Shown: positions 13,801 through 27,100 of the stretch, piece by piece
How the letters are laid out: every line of letters begins with the position of its first letter
How positions within the stretch are numbered: position 1 is the first letter of the stretch
Assembly (NCBI RefSeq): GCF_009730915.1
Contig: NC_052475.1
Location: 22,688,285 to 22,752,284, forward strand
From: Dioscorea cayenensis subsp. rotundata
Taxonomy: Eukaryota; Streptophyta; Magnoliopsida; Dioscoreales; Dioscoreaceae
Length of the DNA: 64,000 nucleotides
Direction of reading: 5' to 3'
Translations under genes and position numbers: made by a program
Notes under the pieces: model-generated
What the model was told of the DNA's origin: nothing
Seen by the model: only the letters and a program-made list of their open reading frames with translations
The model's database searches: none

Positions 13801-16800
13801 CCTGTGGATGGTAAAGAAGGACCTGCTGACGTTTGTGTTATAGAGTTGGGTGGTACTATAGGTGAGAATAAATTTTATGCTGCAAGTATGCAAGCATTTT
13901 ATGCTTTACATTTGTGAATTTTTTTCATATGAGACCTTCCATTGTTAATCAAGCACGTAATGCATGATTCAGGCTTTCTCAGAGAATAACATAACATTTG
14001 ATTCGTGATTCTTGATTCTTGATTCAGGGGATATAGAGTCAATGCCATTTATTGAAGCTTTGGGCAGATTCTCTTATCGAGTTGGTGAGGAAACTGTGTT
14101 TCATCTTAATATCATTTATTTATTTTGCAAAACATATGGTCCCTTACCCTTTTGCATATTGATTTTTCTTTGTTGCTTAGGTCCGGGAAACTTTTGCTTG
14201 GTTCATGTCAGCCTTGTGCCAGTTCTGAATGTTGTGGGTGAACAGGTAAAACATCCGAGTTTTACACTATTTTTTCGTTCATTGAAATTTATTTTTATAT
14301 CCTTTATTTGTAGAAAACCAAGCCAACTCAACATAGTGTACGTGGACTAAGAACACTTGGATTAACACCAAATGTCTTGGCATGTCGCAGTGCGAGGGTA
14401 AGTGTATTTATACTTTTAACCGTCAAAGATTGATCGATGCTGCGATTATGTTCTCTGATTTGCCATTGAATGTTGTGAACAGCCATTGGAAGACAATGTC
14501 AAAGAAAAATTGTCACAATTTTGCCATGTCCCGGTAAGCAACCAGTTCATCATGCTATGGTGTTTTTTAAGTAATACCTGTGAGTGTATTTTTTAATGAT
14601 TTGATGAAGAATTTTGCATTTTCAGGCAGCAAATATCATTACTCTGCATGATGTTTCAAATATTTGGCACATTCCTTTACTATTAAGGGTAAAGTCTTTT
14701 ACTCTTGTTAATGGTAACTTGCCTTGAAACGTATTATTTGTCTGGTGAAGTTATATCGTCCGTCCTCCATCTGTCCTATATTACTTTTAAGCATGCCACT
14801 TTTATTGCTCTTTTAGGACCAAAAGGCACATGAAGCTATTTTGAAAGATCTCAATCTTCTTAGGTTTGTCTACTGAACTTGGGCAATTTAAATCGAAACT
14901 GATTGCCTTTTATGTTTTATTGTTTAATTGTTTTATTTCTGAGATTGTAATGACACTCACAATATTTGGCTGTTTGAAATGTGCCATCATTGACTATAGT
15001 GTTACCGGGGAGCCAAAGTTAGAGAAATGGATGGCTAGAGCCAAACTCTGTGATACATTATGTGACCCTGTGGGTTCTGAGCACTATCTGAAAATTTATT
15101 AGCAAGAAAGGATTAGTTTTATATTCTGATGATGTCTGTTTCCTCTATATTAATGTGACTTGCAGGTGAGAATTGCCATGGTTGGAAAATATACTGGTCT
15201 GTCAGATTCTTACCTCTCTGTATTGAAGGTGAACACATTTACCATTAATACTTGCCTATTACATTGTAGAGAAGTAATTAGAGGTCAACCTTTTGTTTCC
15301 CAAACCAATGTTTGAACTGTTGCTTGTGTAATCCATGTTCCCAGTGACACATTTGTGCCAGTGCTAGGCGTGCTATTGGTATACCACCCAAAAGATATTG
15401 TTCCTATAGATATTTTAATATTATCACTTTAATTTACTGAGTTGTAGCAAGCCTTGCATATTAAATCAAGTTACTTATTGCAATGTTATAGAAAATAAAG
15501 AAATAATTCTGTAAATTTTAATGTAAATAACAATTATTAAACTTCAAATGGGTTACAATAATTTCAAAATTTGAAATAATTTAAAATAAGGTGACTGATC
15601 CATGTTCTGAGGTGAATTCTAGTTGAAGTAGCGTCGCAGATGTTATCTACCAAAGCTTTATAAAGGTCATTTTCTACAGCCATATTTTGTTGGAGGGGCC
15701 GAATAACCTGACAACTGATTTTTGACCTGTTTGCAGGCACTCTTACATGCTTCTCTTAGATGCCGTAAAAAACTAGTTGTGGAATGGGTTGCTTCCACGG
15801 ATCTTGAAGATGAAACAGCAAAGGAGGTTAATTTTCAGATCAGTGTCTCTATCATTTTAACATCCTTATTATTCGTATAATTCTTGGACTAAGATAAATA
15901 AGTTCATCTTTATTTAGGCACCTGATAGTTATGAAGCAGCGTGGAAACTATTGAAGGTAAAGAGATTTCTTTGGTATGGTTTAAGAATTACATTCCCACA
16001 GTCCATATGAAGGATGATACTATTCTTTTGAGATATTTCTGTCATAAATTTCAGTCTTATGAATGTTATTTCAATCCAGGGTGCACATGGTATCCTAGTT
16101 CCAGGTGGCTTTGGGGACAGAGGGGTGCAAGGGAAAATTCTTGCAGCAAAATATGCCCGTGAAAATAAAGTACCATTTCTTGGCATATGCCTAGGCATGC
16201 AAATTGCTGTCATTGAGTTTGCCCGATCTATTCTTAAGTTGAAGGATGCAAACAGCACAGAGTTTGACCCAGATACGCTAAACCCTTGTGTTATCTTTAT
16301 GCCAGAGGTTTAAATGTTTTTATTTTCCGCTCTATTCACTTCTGCTTCTTACATAATATACACTCTAAGCTGGACTAACATTTGCAGGGTTCAAAAACTC
16401 ATATGGGAGGAACAATGCGCCTTGGGTCAAGGAGGACATATTTCAAGGTTATTGACTGCAAATCTGCAAAATTGTGAGGACTGACATATCCCTCAATCGG
16501 CCTTATTTTTCCATTAGTTAATGTTTCCAACTGTTTCTCTCCTTTATATCTTTGAGAAGGTTAATTGGATCTCAATCTTTTGCTTTCTTAGATACGGCAA
16601 TGTGAGTTACGTTGATGAGAGGCACAGGCATAGATATGAGGTCTTTTGCTATTCTAAATGCATTCCATTCTGTAGTACATCTTTTTTTGCCCTCACATTA
16701 TTTTCGGAACTGTGAACTTGTATAGTATGCTGATTTATGATATTATTTTTGTGTTGCTAATGTTTCATTACTTGCAGGTCAATCCTGAAATGATCATGGA

Positions 16801-19800
16801 ACTTGAAAGGGCTGGCCTGAAATTTTTTGGTAGAGATGAAACCGGAAGACGCATGGAGGTGTGCATTTGCAATTATGCAACTAAGGTTTCTTTTCTAAGT
16901 ATGGTTATTATCTCTCATTGCTGATTGTTTTGTCTTAATTCTGGAGATCCTTGAGCTGCCTGATCATCCTTATTTTGTTGGAGCTCAATTTCATCCTGAG
17001 TTCAAGTCACGGCCTGAGAAACCATCTGCTCTTTTCTTAGGTAACATCCCCTGGAATAGAGTTATATTCCTAATAAATCAGCAAAGTAACATTTCCTATA
17101 AATATATTTTAGGGTGTGCATTTGATTTAATGTCAAAAATGTCTAGTTATATGGAGCACTTGTTTGCATGGCGGCATCTGTGTCGCCCCAGCTCGTTGAT
17201 TTAATCCAGGAGCTTCATACTTCTGTCAATGCTGGGAGAATTTTTGCATAGGTTTTTTAGTACTTTGTACCTTATAAGCCATGGAATAAGATTCAAAATT
17301 TTCTGTTGGAATAGCTGGACTTACTGAAATTTTCTACTTTGCATTTTTTCTGATGTGGGTGTTGTAATCTTTAATTTTCCGGTAGGGTTAATAGAAGCCT
17401 CATGTGGCCAATTGGATGGCTTCTTGCAAAGGACAAACCAGCTTACCCGACATCAACAAGTGAATATTCCAGAAATTCGTTCTTTATTATATGAAGACTG
17501 ACCATATTGGTTAAGAAGATACTTTGTTATAATTAGGATTGAAAAATAATGACTTTTATATTGAGTTATTTGTCTTCAAACTATATATCTTATTTTAGTT
17601 TTTTATAACCATCAACCTGAAGTTGAGAAAACATTTACTACTATATATATTGATGCTGAAACTACCTAGTGCACATCAGGTCTGAAGTTTGGCTATTCCT
17701 TAAATTTGCGAGTTGCTTACCAAATTTCTTTAGACATTTTTAACTTATGTCACATTAAGGCTCCTTCTGAGACGATATTGGTCTCTGCATAACCAATGCC
17801 CTAGAAATAAGGGTGTAATCAAGCCAAGTTTAAGTGAGATGAGATCAATTTGAGCAATTCGAAAAGGTGGTCGAGTTTGAGATTAATTTGCAACCCGAAA
17901 AGTATCAATTGCCACCAAGTAGCGATTATCACAAAAGCAATCACTATTTGTCAAGTAGTGGTTAGCACACTTGGAAGAACAAAAGGATGTGGTAAAGCTA
18001 GAACCTTGTTTGTTCTATTGCGAACTGCAAATTTGTTAACTATTTTTAATTTTCTTGCCTTTTAGTGATGCATGTATTTTACTTAAAGTGTCCAAAATGT
18101 CTAGCCATGTTATGCACGGTGGCATCTGTTTTCACCAACTCGTCAATGTGATTGTGGAGGTTTAAAACTTCATCATCATCATTACTCCCTGAACATCTAG
18201 AGCATTTGCTGATACTTTTAAGTGACTTGATTACAATTCGATGTCTTTCTGCAAAGATATCTGCTTTATTGCTTTTATTTGCAGTTCCTGACATTGTTGG
18301 TGCATCTTATTTCTACAGAATTTTTTAACTTATACTAGTGCTCCTTCTGAGACCTGCTTAGGCTTCTGTATGACCAATAACTTAGAAAACTGTAGCACGA
18401 GATTGAAAAGTATAGCTATAGTTTGTGCTTTAATTAAGGCTTTTTTGTGTAGGACATGTCTTTATCTAGAGAAACTAATTAAGTAGGTCTAGTTTTCTTT
18501 TAGGAGGCGTGCCTTTCCTTCGCATTTTTAATTTGTTATCCGTTGAAGATCATCTTGAGCATTTGCTAATACTCTTGTGTGACTGGATTACAATTCAATG
18601 TCTTTATGCAAAATTATGTGTACTAAATTGATATGATGTACGATTTTGGATATTGTGATTGTCTTATTTCTGTAGGTTTTCTGTATGTCTAACAACTTAC
18701 AAAACTGCAGCATGAGGATTAGCTATAGTGGATGTATGTTCAAGTTTATGCTTGTTTGTTGTATAACCTATGCCTTTATTTAGAGACACTATAGTTTCCT
18801 TCTATGGAGGTGTTACTTTTCTATGTGGTTGAAATTTGTTATCCATTGAAAAATATTTCTTATGCATTGTGAACCAGAAGAGAACACAAAATTTTACGCC
18901 TGGATATATATATATATATATATATATAAACCATCATCTGTATGACCTCGAAACTGGTTTCTGATGATTTGTGAACTTGCGTATTCTATTGGAAACCGAC
19001 AAGCTCAATATGTCTTTGACAAAGGACTTTATCATTGTTTTTTGGATAAGTTGGTCTTTTGTGTCACATGTAGGATGAACTCGCACTGTGTTTTACCAGC
19101 TAAACCATCAGCTGTAGAGACCCTTAGCCAATTTGCTGATTTTAAATCTGCCATCTACCGGCACAACAACTCAATGGCACTTTTTAAGCACTCAAAGAAC
19201 ACAGAATTCTATGTGATTAACTTGACAATGAACTTGCAAAATCATCTTGCATTAGTTCAGCTTCATGTCAGATGGATATCTTGTGTGAAAATTGTAGTTT
19301 CAGCGCAAACACGAGGATATCATAATGCAAGAATTTTACAGTAATAGTGCAAAACATGAATACTACTGTGTTATTTAATGCTCGCAAATGTCCACTATTT
19401 CAAAGTGCCATTTGTGTGGCACCAACTCATTGAATACGATTCTTGAGTTATAAACTTTATTCTAGTCTTGTTTCCCTCAAATATCTGGGTCATTTGCTAC
19501 ACACTACTTGTAAGTAACTGGAATGTGATATAATCGATTTGATTTGCATTTTCTGACATAGGTGTTCTATGTTAAATTTCTGACAGGTTTGATAGCTGCA
19601 TCATGTGGGCAATTAGACTTCTTCCTTAAAAACTCCAACTGGAACTTGACATCAAGTGTAGCAATCAACGGTTTCTCGACACCAAAGCCCTGCCAAAATG
19701 GAATTAGCAAGAAGCCATCCAAAATCTCGATGAACGGAACTTTCTACTCCAATGGTAACAGTAACGGTAACCGGCGTACATGCTTGAGAAACTTATCAGC

Positions 19801-19885
19801 TTTGGTTGCTGACCTTTTCAGATCATCTTTTCATTTTTGCAATTTTGTTTCTCCCTTATATGCTAATGTACAGTTTGTCAGTTGA
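9658..19885 (+). CDS. CTPS: CTP synthase (glutamine-dependent)
   Basis: Catalyses UTP + ATP + glutamine to CTP, the last step of de novo pyrimidine nucleotide synthesis, in the cytosol. Twenty shared exons: 9658-9775, 12648-12727, 13311-13397, 13611-13661, 13744-13861, 14028-14084, 14181-14245, 14314-14397, 14483-14533, 14626-14688, 14817-14863, 15000-15069, 15166-15228, 15737-15826, 15918-15956, 16080-16307, 16388-16473, 16592-16640, 16778-16858, 16947-17040. One of two terminal exons follows: 17386-17501 (578 aa in total) or 19587-19885 (639 aa as read). All phases agree. The N-terminal synthetase half has the P-loop [11 protein letters not shown] at residues 8-18 and the [20 protein letters not shown] box. 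The C-terminal class I glutamine amidotransferase has the Cys nucleophile in GICLGMQ and the His/Glu pair in FHPEF. Intron 1 is long (2.9 kb). The acceptor before 16947 (ctggag) is weak, but the frame requires it. The family is unambiguous; which tail is used is not. Confidence 0.95.
17121..19590 (+). repeat. Diverged tandem repeats around CTP synthase terminal exons
   Basis: Intron sequence ahead of the last exon recurs. Landmark 1 (aatgtctag, then a ggcatctgtg-type and a caactcgt/cagctcgtt-type string) is near 17140-17225, 18097-18175 and 19388-19460. Landmark 2 (gagcatttgct, then gattacaattc and atgtcttt) is near 18198-18255 and 18556-18610, with a weaker form near 19488. Landmark 3 (ctccttctgagac, then ctgcataaccaat or ctgtatgaccaat) is near 17761 and 18341. 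Exons A and B sit at matching positions in the first and last units; in the 18.3 kb unit the exon is missing and only an acceptor-like ttctacag remains. Confidence 0.7.
17386..17501 (+). CDS. CTPS: CTP synthase alternative terminal exon A (short tail)
   Basis: Preceded by the acceptor ccggtag. It joins in phase to the exon ending at 17040 and reads [19 protein letters not shown] and onward to a stop at 17499-17501 (about 39 residues). The first dozen residues align with exon B at 19587 ([18 protein letters not shown]), so the two are duplicates of one ancestral exon. The tail after the shared part is unlike the Asn/Ser/Gly-rich tail of B. Use of A would remove the B tail. Confidence 0.7.
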
Positions 19886-21121
19886 TAAGGAAATGGTTTT
19901 GTAGTGTGAGGGGATTGTTGCAGCAGATAGTTTCAGGATTTTAACTAGGAACAACCTCTGTTAACTGGGTTTGTTTTTGTAGATTTTGAAGTAGTGATTT
20001 ATCTTTTTTCTTGATTAAAGTTTGAATAATATGAGCTTTTTTTTAAGTGTAAAACTAGTCATATGACAATGTTACATGTACATTGTGCGCTAGTTGCTCA
20101 ATAAATGAGAATGAGACCAAAATTTAGTGAATGTATATATATATATATATATATATATATTTACTGTGCCTTGAATCTGGTTTCTAGTGTGAATCTTGTT
20201 GTTTTGCTGCAGCAACCTTGAATGAAATTACCGTTTAGAATTATGGAAATTAGATGCTATAAATCAAAGGTTTATTGGAGCACTATTAGGGCTCCTTGTC
20301 AAAGCAATCTCAGGCATTGATATTATTATTATTGATAAATAAGTGATAAGCTCTTTTTATTTAAGGGAAATCAACGATGCTAATGTAAAGAATCCCATGC
20401 TGCTAATGAAAAGAATCCCATGCCAATGGACTAAGAAGTTGTTGGCCAGGGATTATAATTGTAATTTAAATCAAATTAAATATCTAAGTAAAATAACATG
20501 TTTCAGTTGCAACAAACAAATGAATTTTTTGGATATTTGTTTTTTTACAAATTTTTTCATAGAAATTAATTAAATTTAAGCACACAAAATTACAATGCCT
20601 TTATAAAAAAAAAAGAAATCAAAATAAAGGGTCCTTTTTGGGGCAAATGCCCAAAAACCCTCCTAATTCCATATATTGTTTGGTTTCACAAAATTTGTAA
20701 TTACATGTATATTAAACAAATATTCTCCCATAAATATTTTTTTGTTTTTTTAATTTTCCATATATATATATATATATAATATACCCCTTCAAAACTTTAT
20801 AATTTCACACATACCCTACAAAAATTTCTAATTATAGGCACATATAGTATATCATTCCAAAACAAAATGTTTCCAAATATAGAAGATTCGTACGAAATTA
20901 TGTGGTTTGTGCCTTTGTGTGTATATATATATATATATAATTCAATTTAATATTAACATTTTATTTTAATTTCTCTCTTTCTCTCAATTTATAATTATCA
21001 TAACATTTCCAGAAAATCAATCAAACATTTTCTTTGTTACCTTTTTCACTCACTCCATTCACCCTTTTCCCTCTCCGCTCCGTCGCACCAAACCCTAACC
21101 CTCGTTCTCCGCTCGCCGACG
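19886..21121. other. CTPS 3' flank and HUA1-like promoter region
   Basis: Downstream of CTP synthase comes AT-rich DNA with (TA)n tracts at about 20135-20162, 20760-20779 and 20921-20939. The last 150 bases before 21122 hold a CT-rich tract (about 20970-20992) and a moderately GC-rich leader, consistent with the promoter and 5' untranslated region of the next gene. No extra gene seen. Confidence 0.5.
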
Positions 21122-24100
21122 ATGGCCTACAACTACGGCTCGAGCTACGCCGGCACCGGCTCTGCATCAGGGCTTTCGTCCTACTCCTCTCGCCACTCCG
21201 GCGCTCAAGACCCATACATCCCCCAATCAGCCACCATCTCCTCCTCCCGCTATCACGCCTCCGATTCGGATGCTTCCAAGTATTCATCCTCCGTATACGT
21301 GCCCCAGTCTAGTTCTGACATCGCCGCGGCTGTGAAGGTGGCGGCGTCTGCGCAGGCGTCGTGGGGTGATAAGTTGGGATCTGCGTCTGTTGTGGATCCG
21401 TCGAGTGTCAAGAGACTTTCGGAAAGTAAGGACCTCTCCGATTTTTCCTTTTATCTTTTTGTTGAATTTTTTTTGGTGTTCTTAGTCCCATGATGTTTGT
21501 TTGGTGTTCTATTTCTCATTTTCTAAGGATATTGAAGTGATTTTGTTGTAATTTTTCATGGTGAGATCCAGAGCTTTGTGCATCATTTGTAATTATTGTT
21601 CTGGAGGTACATTGCAATTGTGATTGTTTGCCATGGTTCTCGTGATTGATCAAAATCTTGGTCTTTTTTGCATGTTATGTTTCGTTATCATATTGAGCTG
21701 TCGATTTGTTTAACAGCACTTACGCATGTGATGTTTTTGGTTGGTTGTTTTGACTGGGTGGATCTTTGTTCTGCTGTAAATTCTCTGGTTTAATTTCATT
21801 TCGTGAAATACGTGTTTGATTTTGGATTGAGTGCTGTCTTCTCCCCACATACGGAGGACATTATAGGATACACATGAAGTTCGTATGTATAAAACAGCGG
21901 ACAACAGGTAACATCACCATTTTCTCAGTTATCTCAATAATGCACCAAAAATCCAGTTGTCATAATCATTTGTGATGAAATCAAAATGTATATATTTTTG
22001 CCACAAACAAGACAATGTCTTCCTTTAGGAAATCTTAATGTTAGCCCTAGTTGAGCTAAGTAAACTAACCTCTTATCCAAGTCTTGATTAAAGTGTCGAA
22101 TCATATCACATATTAAAGAAGATATTGAAACTAGGAGTTTATCTTTAGGAATTCGGCTTTTTCGAATACTGGATTGCCCTTCTGCCTGAGTGTCACATTT
22201 AGGTTCAGTTTATAAGATTACATCCTTTAGAAGTGGTGCTTTCATGATGCCTGCTAAATGTTCTAGATTGCAAACAAGCAGCTCTAGCCATGTCTTAATC
22301 TATGGTCCAACTTTGAGGCTTTTATACTCTTTGGTTATTCGAATTCTCTTATTTGCTTCTTGAGCTTAATAGGCTGAGCATTCAATGCTAGGATGCGTTT
22401 TGTGCATGATACGATGGAATTAAGATGTACTGGTCTATCTAGTGTTCTTTGCCTCTGGGATCTGGACTGCCGTGGTCCTGAAATTTATTGCACTTGTATG
22501 CTTGTGTCCATCCTACCCAAATTTATTGATGTGATGATACTGTGAGACTTATTCGTCTTAACCTCCTTATGCACATATACCTTGATCTAACTTCTGTCCT
22601 TCGTTTCTTCATGTTTCTTATTTCTAAGCTCTCTTGTTAGGAGTGAAGCTTTCAACTTGGTACTTCTTACATCACATGTTTGAAGTTTTGGTTGAATCTT
22701 AAGGTCTAATGCCTTTTTCTAAGTTAGTTAAAAAAAGGGTGAAAGTCAAGTATTGATGTTGTGAATTTAGGCTTAGTGGATTTCGTAATATCTATATATG
22801 AATTTTCTGGAATAAAGGTGGTTATGTTACTTAAAAGTTATGTTATATTTTAATTATAAAGTGTGAACATGGAGATTTCCTTCAAGTTTATACATAATTA
22901 CATTACTTTCTCTAATGTATGTTCTGGAAATTTTGTAATATGACTATTACCAGCGTGTAATATCCTTTTTATATATAATATAATTATTATTTTGGATTAT
23001 TAATACAAGATTTTCAATGTTCCAGCTATATATTTCCCGAATATCTTACACATACTATTATTACTAATACAAATTATATGGACTACTGGTTTCTTATTAA
23101 ATTCTTTTGTATTATTTACATATAGCTCTCTACCACCAGACTTTATTGGGAACTCATAATTCTATTGGGCAAAGCGAGGCTTTATATTCTGCAAATTCAT
23201 TAATCAAACGACCTAGGCTTGAAACTGGAAGCATTCTGCCTATATATCCTCAACGACCAGGAGAAAAGGATTGTGCTTACTATATGTTGACAAGAACCTG
23301 TAAATTTGGAGATACTTGCAAGTTTGATCATCCACTTTGGGTTCCTGAGGGTGGAATTCCAGACTGGAAGGAGGTGACAATTTGTTTATAATAGCTGGCA
23401 GTCGACTACTTATCTTCTTTTTATTTGTATAACTATATTAGTCTTATTTACTCAAGTACATTCTTATATATTGATAATATTTTTTATTTAAAATGGGTGA
23501 CTTATATGTATGTGTTCTCTGTGCTGTAAGTGTCAATATAATTTAGTTTAGAAACTATATTCCTATGTTTAAAAGAAATTCCTTTGTTATATGATTCTGT
23601 TTTTAATGCTTTTATACTCATGTGTCTTCTTCAAACATTTAATCCTCTAAGATTCTCTCCCGTTAATATGTATTACCTACTACATGCCCATTTTGAAGAG
23701 CATTTTATCTTAAATAACTTATGCTTTGTTTTATTTTTTTCAAGGCAAAAATATGTGCTGTTGTTTGAAGCTCAAAGTATATAGTCTTGATAACTTTTAA
23801 ACGTCTTCTTTTTTTCGTCTTCTTCTTCTTCTTCTTCTTCTTTCTTTTTTTTATTTACAGAAGATATCATTAAGCTTCCATCAAGTTAATTTGGATTTTA
23901 GAGCCTTTGTTTTTCTTTGGTATCAATACCTGTGAAGATTTTGTTACCCAGAGCCTCATTTTCTGTGATTTCCTTGTCATTAGAAATAGTTTATGAATAT
24001 ACTCATTGAGATGCTTATTATCCTGGTGGTAGTAAATCTTGACAGCAGAACAGAGATTGTTTCGTGGTTAGTTTGGCATCTGTTTTTATTGTCCCCGGTG

Positions 24101-27100
24101 GGTTATGTACAGTCTCATCTTGCAGATGTGCTTCTTATGATTTTTTTTCCTTAGTTATTGTAGGTAAGAATTAGTGAGGTTGATTATCAAAGAATACGAT
24201 TATGACCTACTTTATTTTTCTTGGTTTAAATGCCCCGCTGACATTATAAATGCAGTGGTCTTTTATTTATGCCTGAAAACAGCTGGTTCTGGTAGAAAAT
24301 CTGTTGGGCAGAAAGCATTCTCATTCATGTTTCAAGTAAAAACACTGATATTGAACTTTCTATCTCCCATTGTAAATTTGTCATCCTAGACAAACATGCA
24401 AATTGAATTATTTATCTGAACTTGGTTTTCAAAGAGTTTGTGTGGCAGACTTCCTAAATCGAAGAACTTAGATTATAATGTTTTTCTCTTCATCAATTAT
24501 ATTGTTAATTGATTTTATTTTACTTGATAATTACACAGATTCCGGTTTGTCATACGAATGAGCCTCTTCCTGAGAGACCAGGAGAAGCAGATTGCCCAGT
24601 AAGGCATACTTTGTGTCATTTGGTCATATAGGTTCTTTCTTTAGATGACTCCTTTATAATTCATCTTATGTTTTTATGTTCTTATGTTTTAATTTGTAGT
24701 ACTACCTGAAGACTCAGAGGTGCAAGTATGGATTTTCGATGTAAGTTTAATCATCCGAAAGACAAAGCGAATGCATCTTCAGTTGAGTAATGGTTCTCAA
24801 TTAGTGATTCTAAGCTCTTGTCCTCTATGTTTCTCCATATTCACAATATGAATTTGTAGGGTGCTGAATATAGTGACAATTCTGTTTTACCTGAGAGGCC
24901 CTCTGAGGCAATTTGTGCGGTCAGTTATGCCACTATTTTGTATTTTTATTTATCTTTATCAAGATTTTGCTCTTTCCTTATTCTAGCTTCTTTTCAAATT
25001 CCATGTGTGCACAGTTCTATGCCAAGACTGGAACATGTAACTTTGGTGCTACGTGCAAATTCCATCATCCAAAAGATATTCAAATTCCTTTGACTGGACA
25101 TGTTAATGGTCACACAGGATATGGTGAACTTGCCTTGATGTATAATCGAGCAAGTGTTCCTGCTCTGATGCATAACACAAAGGGTCTCCCGATACGGCCG
25201 GTATCCATTCTAAAACCATTGATTTGACATCTAAAAATTCATTTGGTTTTATATATGGCCTACATTTCTTTAGGATAGGAGTCATTATGGGTTGCAAAAA
25301 CTTTTGCTATTCTATGTTACTTATGCTTTGATTGGGGAACATGGTTTTCTACATAGTTGTGTGCCCATGTGGGTGTGCACACCTATCTGTTTGTTTGTAC
25401 AAGCATAAGCAGGTTTTAGTTCAATCCTGTGAAAGGGGGAAAAGAGAGAAGAAATGAGATGAAGATGAATGAAGTAGTTGAAGTCATAACTTGCGAATCG
25501 TAGTCATGGAACTGCTTTAACCATGATTTGTGATTTTATTGGATGGGTTTTGTTAATGTTTATGATACCATTTTGAATGGATTTGGAAGATTCATTTTTT
25601 TGTTGAGTGCACTGAGTTGTCATCATTTTTTGGTTTTAGATGTTTGCATGCTGGAGCCAGTACCAATTCCTGTATCAGAAAAGCAATAGCCTATTCTCTG
25701 CAGAACAAATAGCAATACTTATATTTCCACCTATGTATGCCCTTTAAATAAATAAACTTCCAATTTTCTTGTCAATCACAATTTTGCATTTCATGGGCTT
25801 CTTTTCTCATAACTACCAATTATTTTGAAAAGATTTTTCATTAATCTGGTATTATAAATGCTTTCTACATCATGTGTCTATAATGTTGCAGGGTGAATCT
25901 GATTGTCCATTCTACATTAAGACTGGAAGGTAAAGCTTATTCTCAGTCAGTAGTTTAAAAACCCTTTGTGATGCTTTATCCAATTGTTCCTGTATTGACA
26001 TAGCTTGCCTTTCACTCAGCTGCAAATATGGTGCTGCATGCCGCTTCAATCACCCCGAAAGAAACTGTATGGCTTCTATACCAATAGTATTTTACTGCAT
26101 CTCTTGTCTCTTATTTGCATGATTGTAACTGCAGAAGTGTTCTCTTCATCAATTAGTATACCTATTGCAGTTGCTTTTGGATCTGCAATGTTTCCTTCTG
26201 CTGCAACTAGTCTACCGTTTGGAATCTTAAATTCGGCTGCCAATATTATGCAAACCATCGATCCACGCCTGACCCAAGCAACGGTATGTGATGCCTATAA
26301 CCAAGTACAGTTCTTTTATTATCAATTTGCGACTAACTGTTTGTCACATGCTCTTGCAGCTTTCAATGGCTATATACCCCCAAAGGCCTGGGCAGATAGA
26401 ATGTGATGTATGTGCATTAGCTTGTTTGCTTGACTCTGCTTTTTGTGTGCATTTCTTGTTTGAAACAATAATCATTCAAACAATATTTGTTTGTTGAGAA
26501 TGTGATGGTTATATTATCAATGAACTCGTTCAGTATTCTCATGCTTTGGATTTCAGAACCGTACTGAGAACTCTTGCCTCATTCAGTACTTGTGCAATGC
26601 TTAATTTTTTATTTGCTGTAAGAACACTGAAAATTGATGGCTGCTTGATTTCTCAAAATTCAGTGTCAACTATTATTTCTAGTCTGTATTGTTTTTAAAA
26701 TATTTTCTGATTTGTAGTAAACAGATTATTACTAAATTCCTATATTTGTTTTATGATAAATATTTTTTGAAGCCTTATTTGAATTTCATTTTGCTTGGCA
26801 TTTTAAATCCCTCTATGATCTTTAAACTAGTATGGTGTCAATATACTTTTTTATGCCCTCTTTTTTATCTTGCCGGGCTCCATGTACTGATACTTTTTTT
26901 AAATAATTATGGCTGCAGTTCTATATGAAAACAGGGCATTGCAAGTTTGGAGATAGATGCAAGTATGACCACCCACTCGATCGGTCAGGATCAATATCCG
27001 CAGCGAACCAGGCAGGTCAGCTAAATGTTAAGCTTACCCTTGCTGGGCTTCCAAGAAGAGAGGTAACATAGCATCTAGCATGTTTTCCTCATCTAGACTC

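Noticed and set aside
18964..19344. 126-codon open frame in the CTP synthase last intron
   Set aside because: No recognisable family, lies between the repeated units, and has no promoter or splice context; likely chance.
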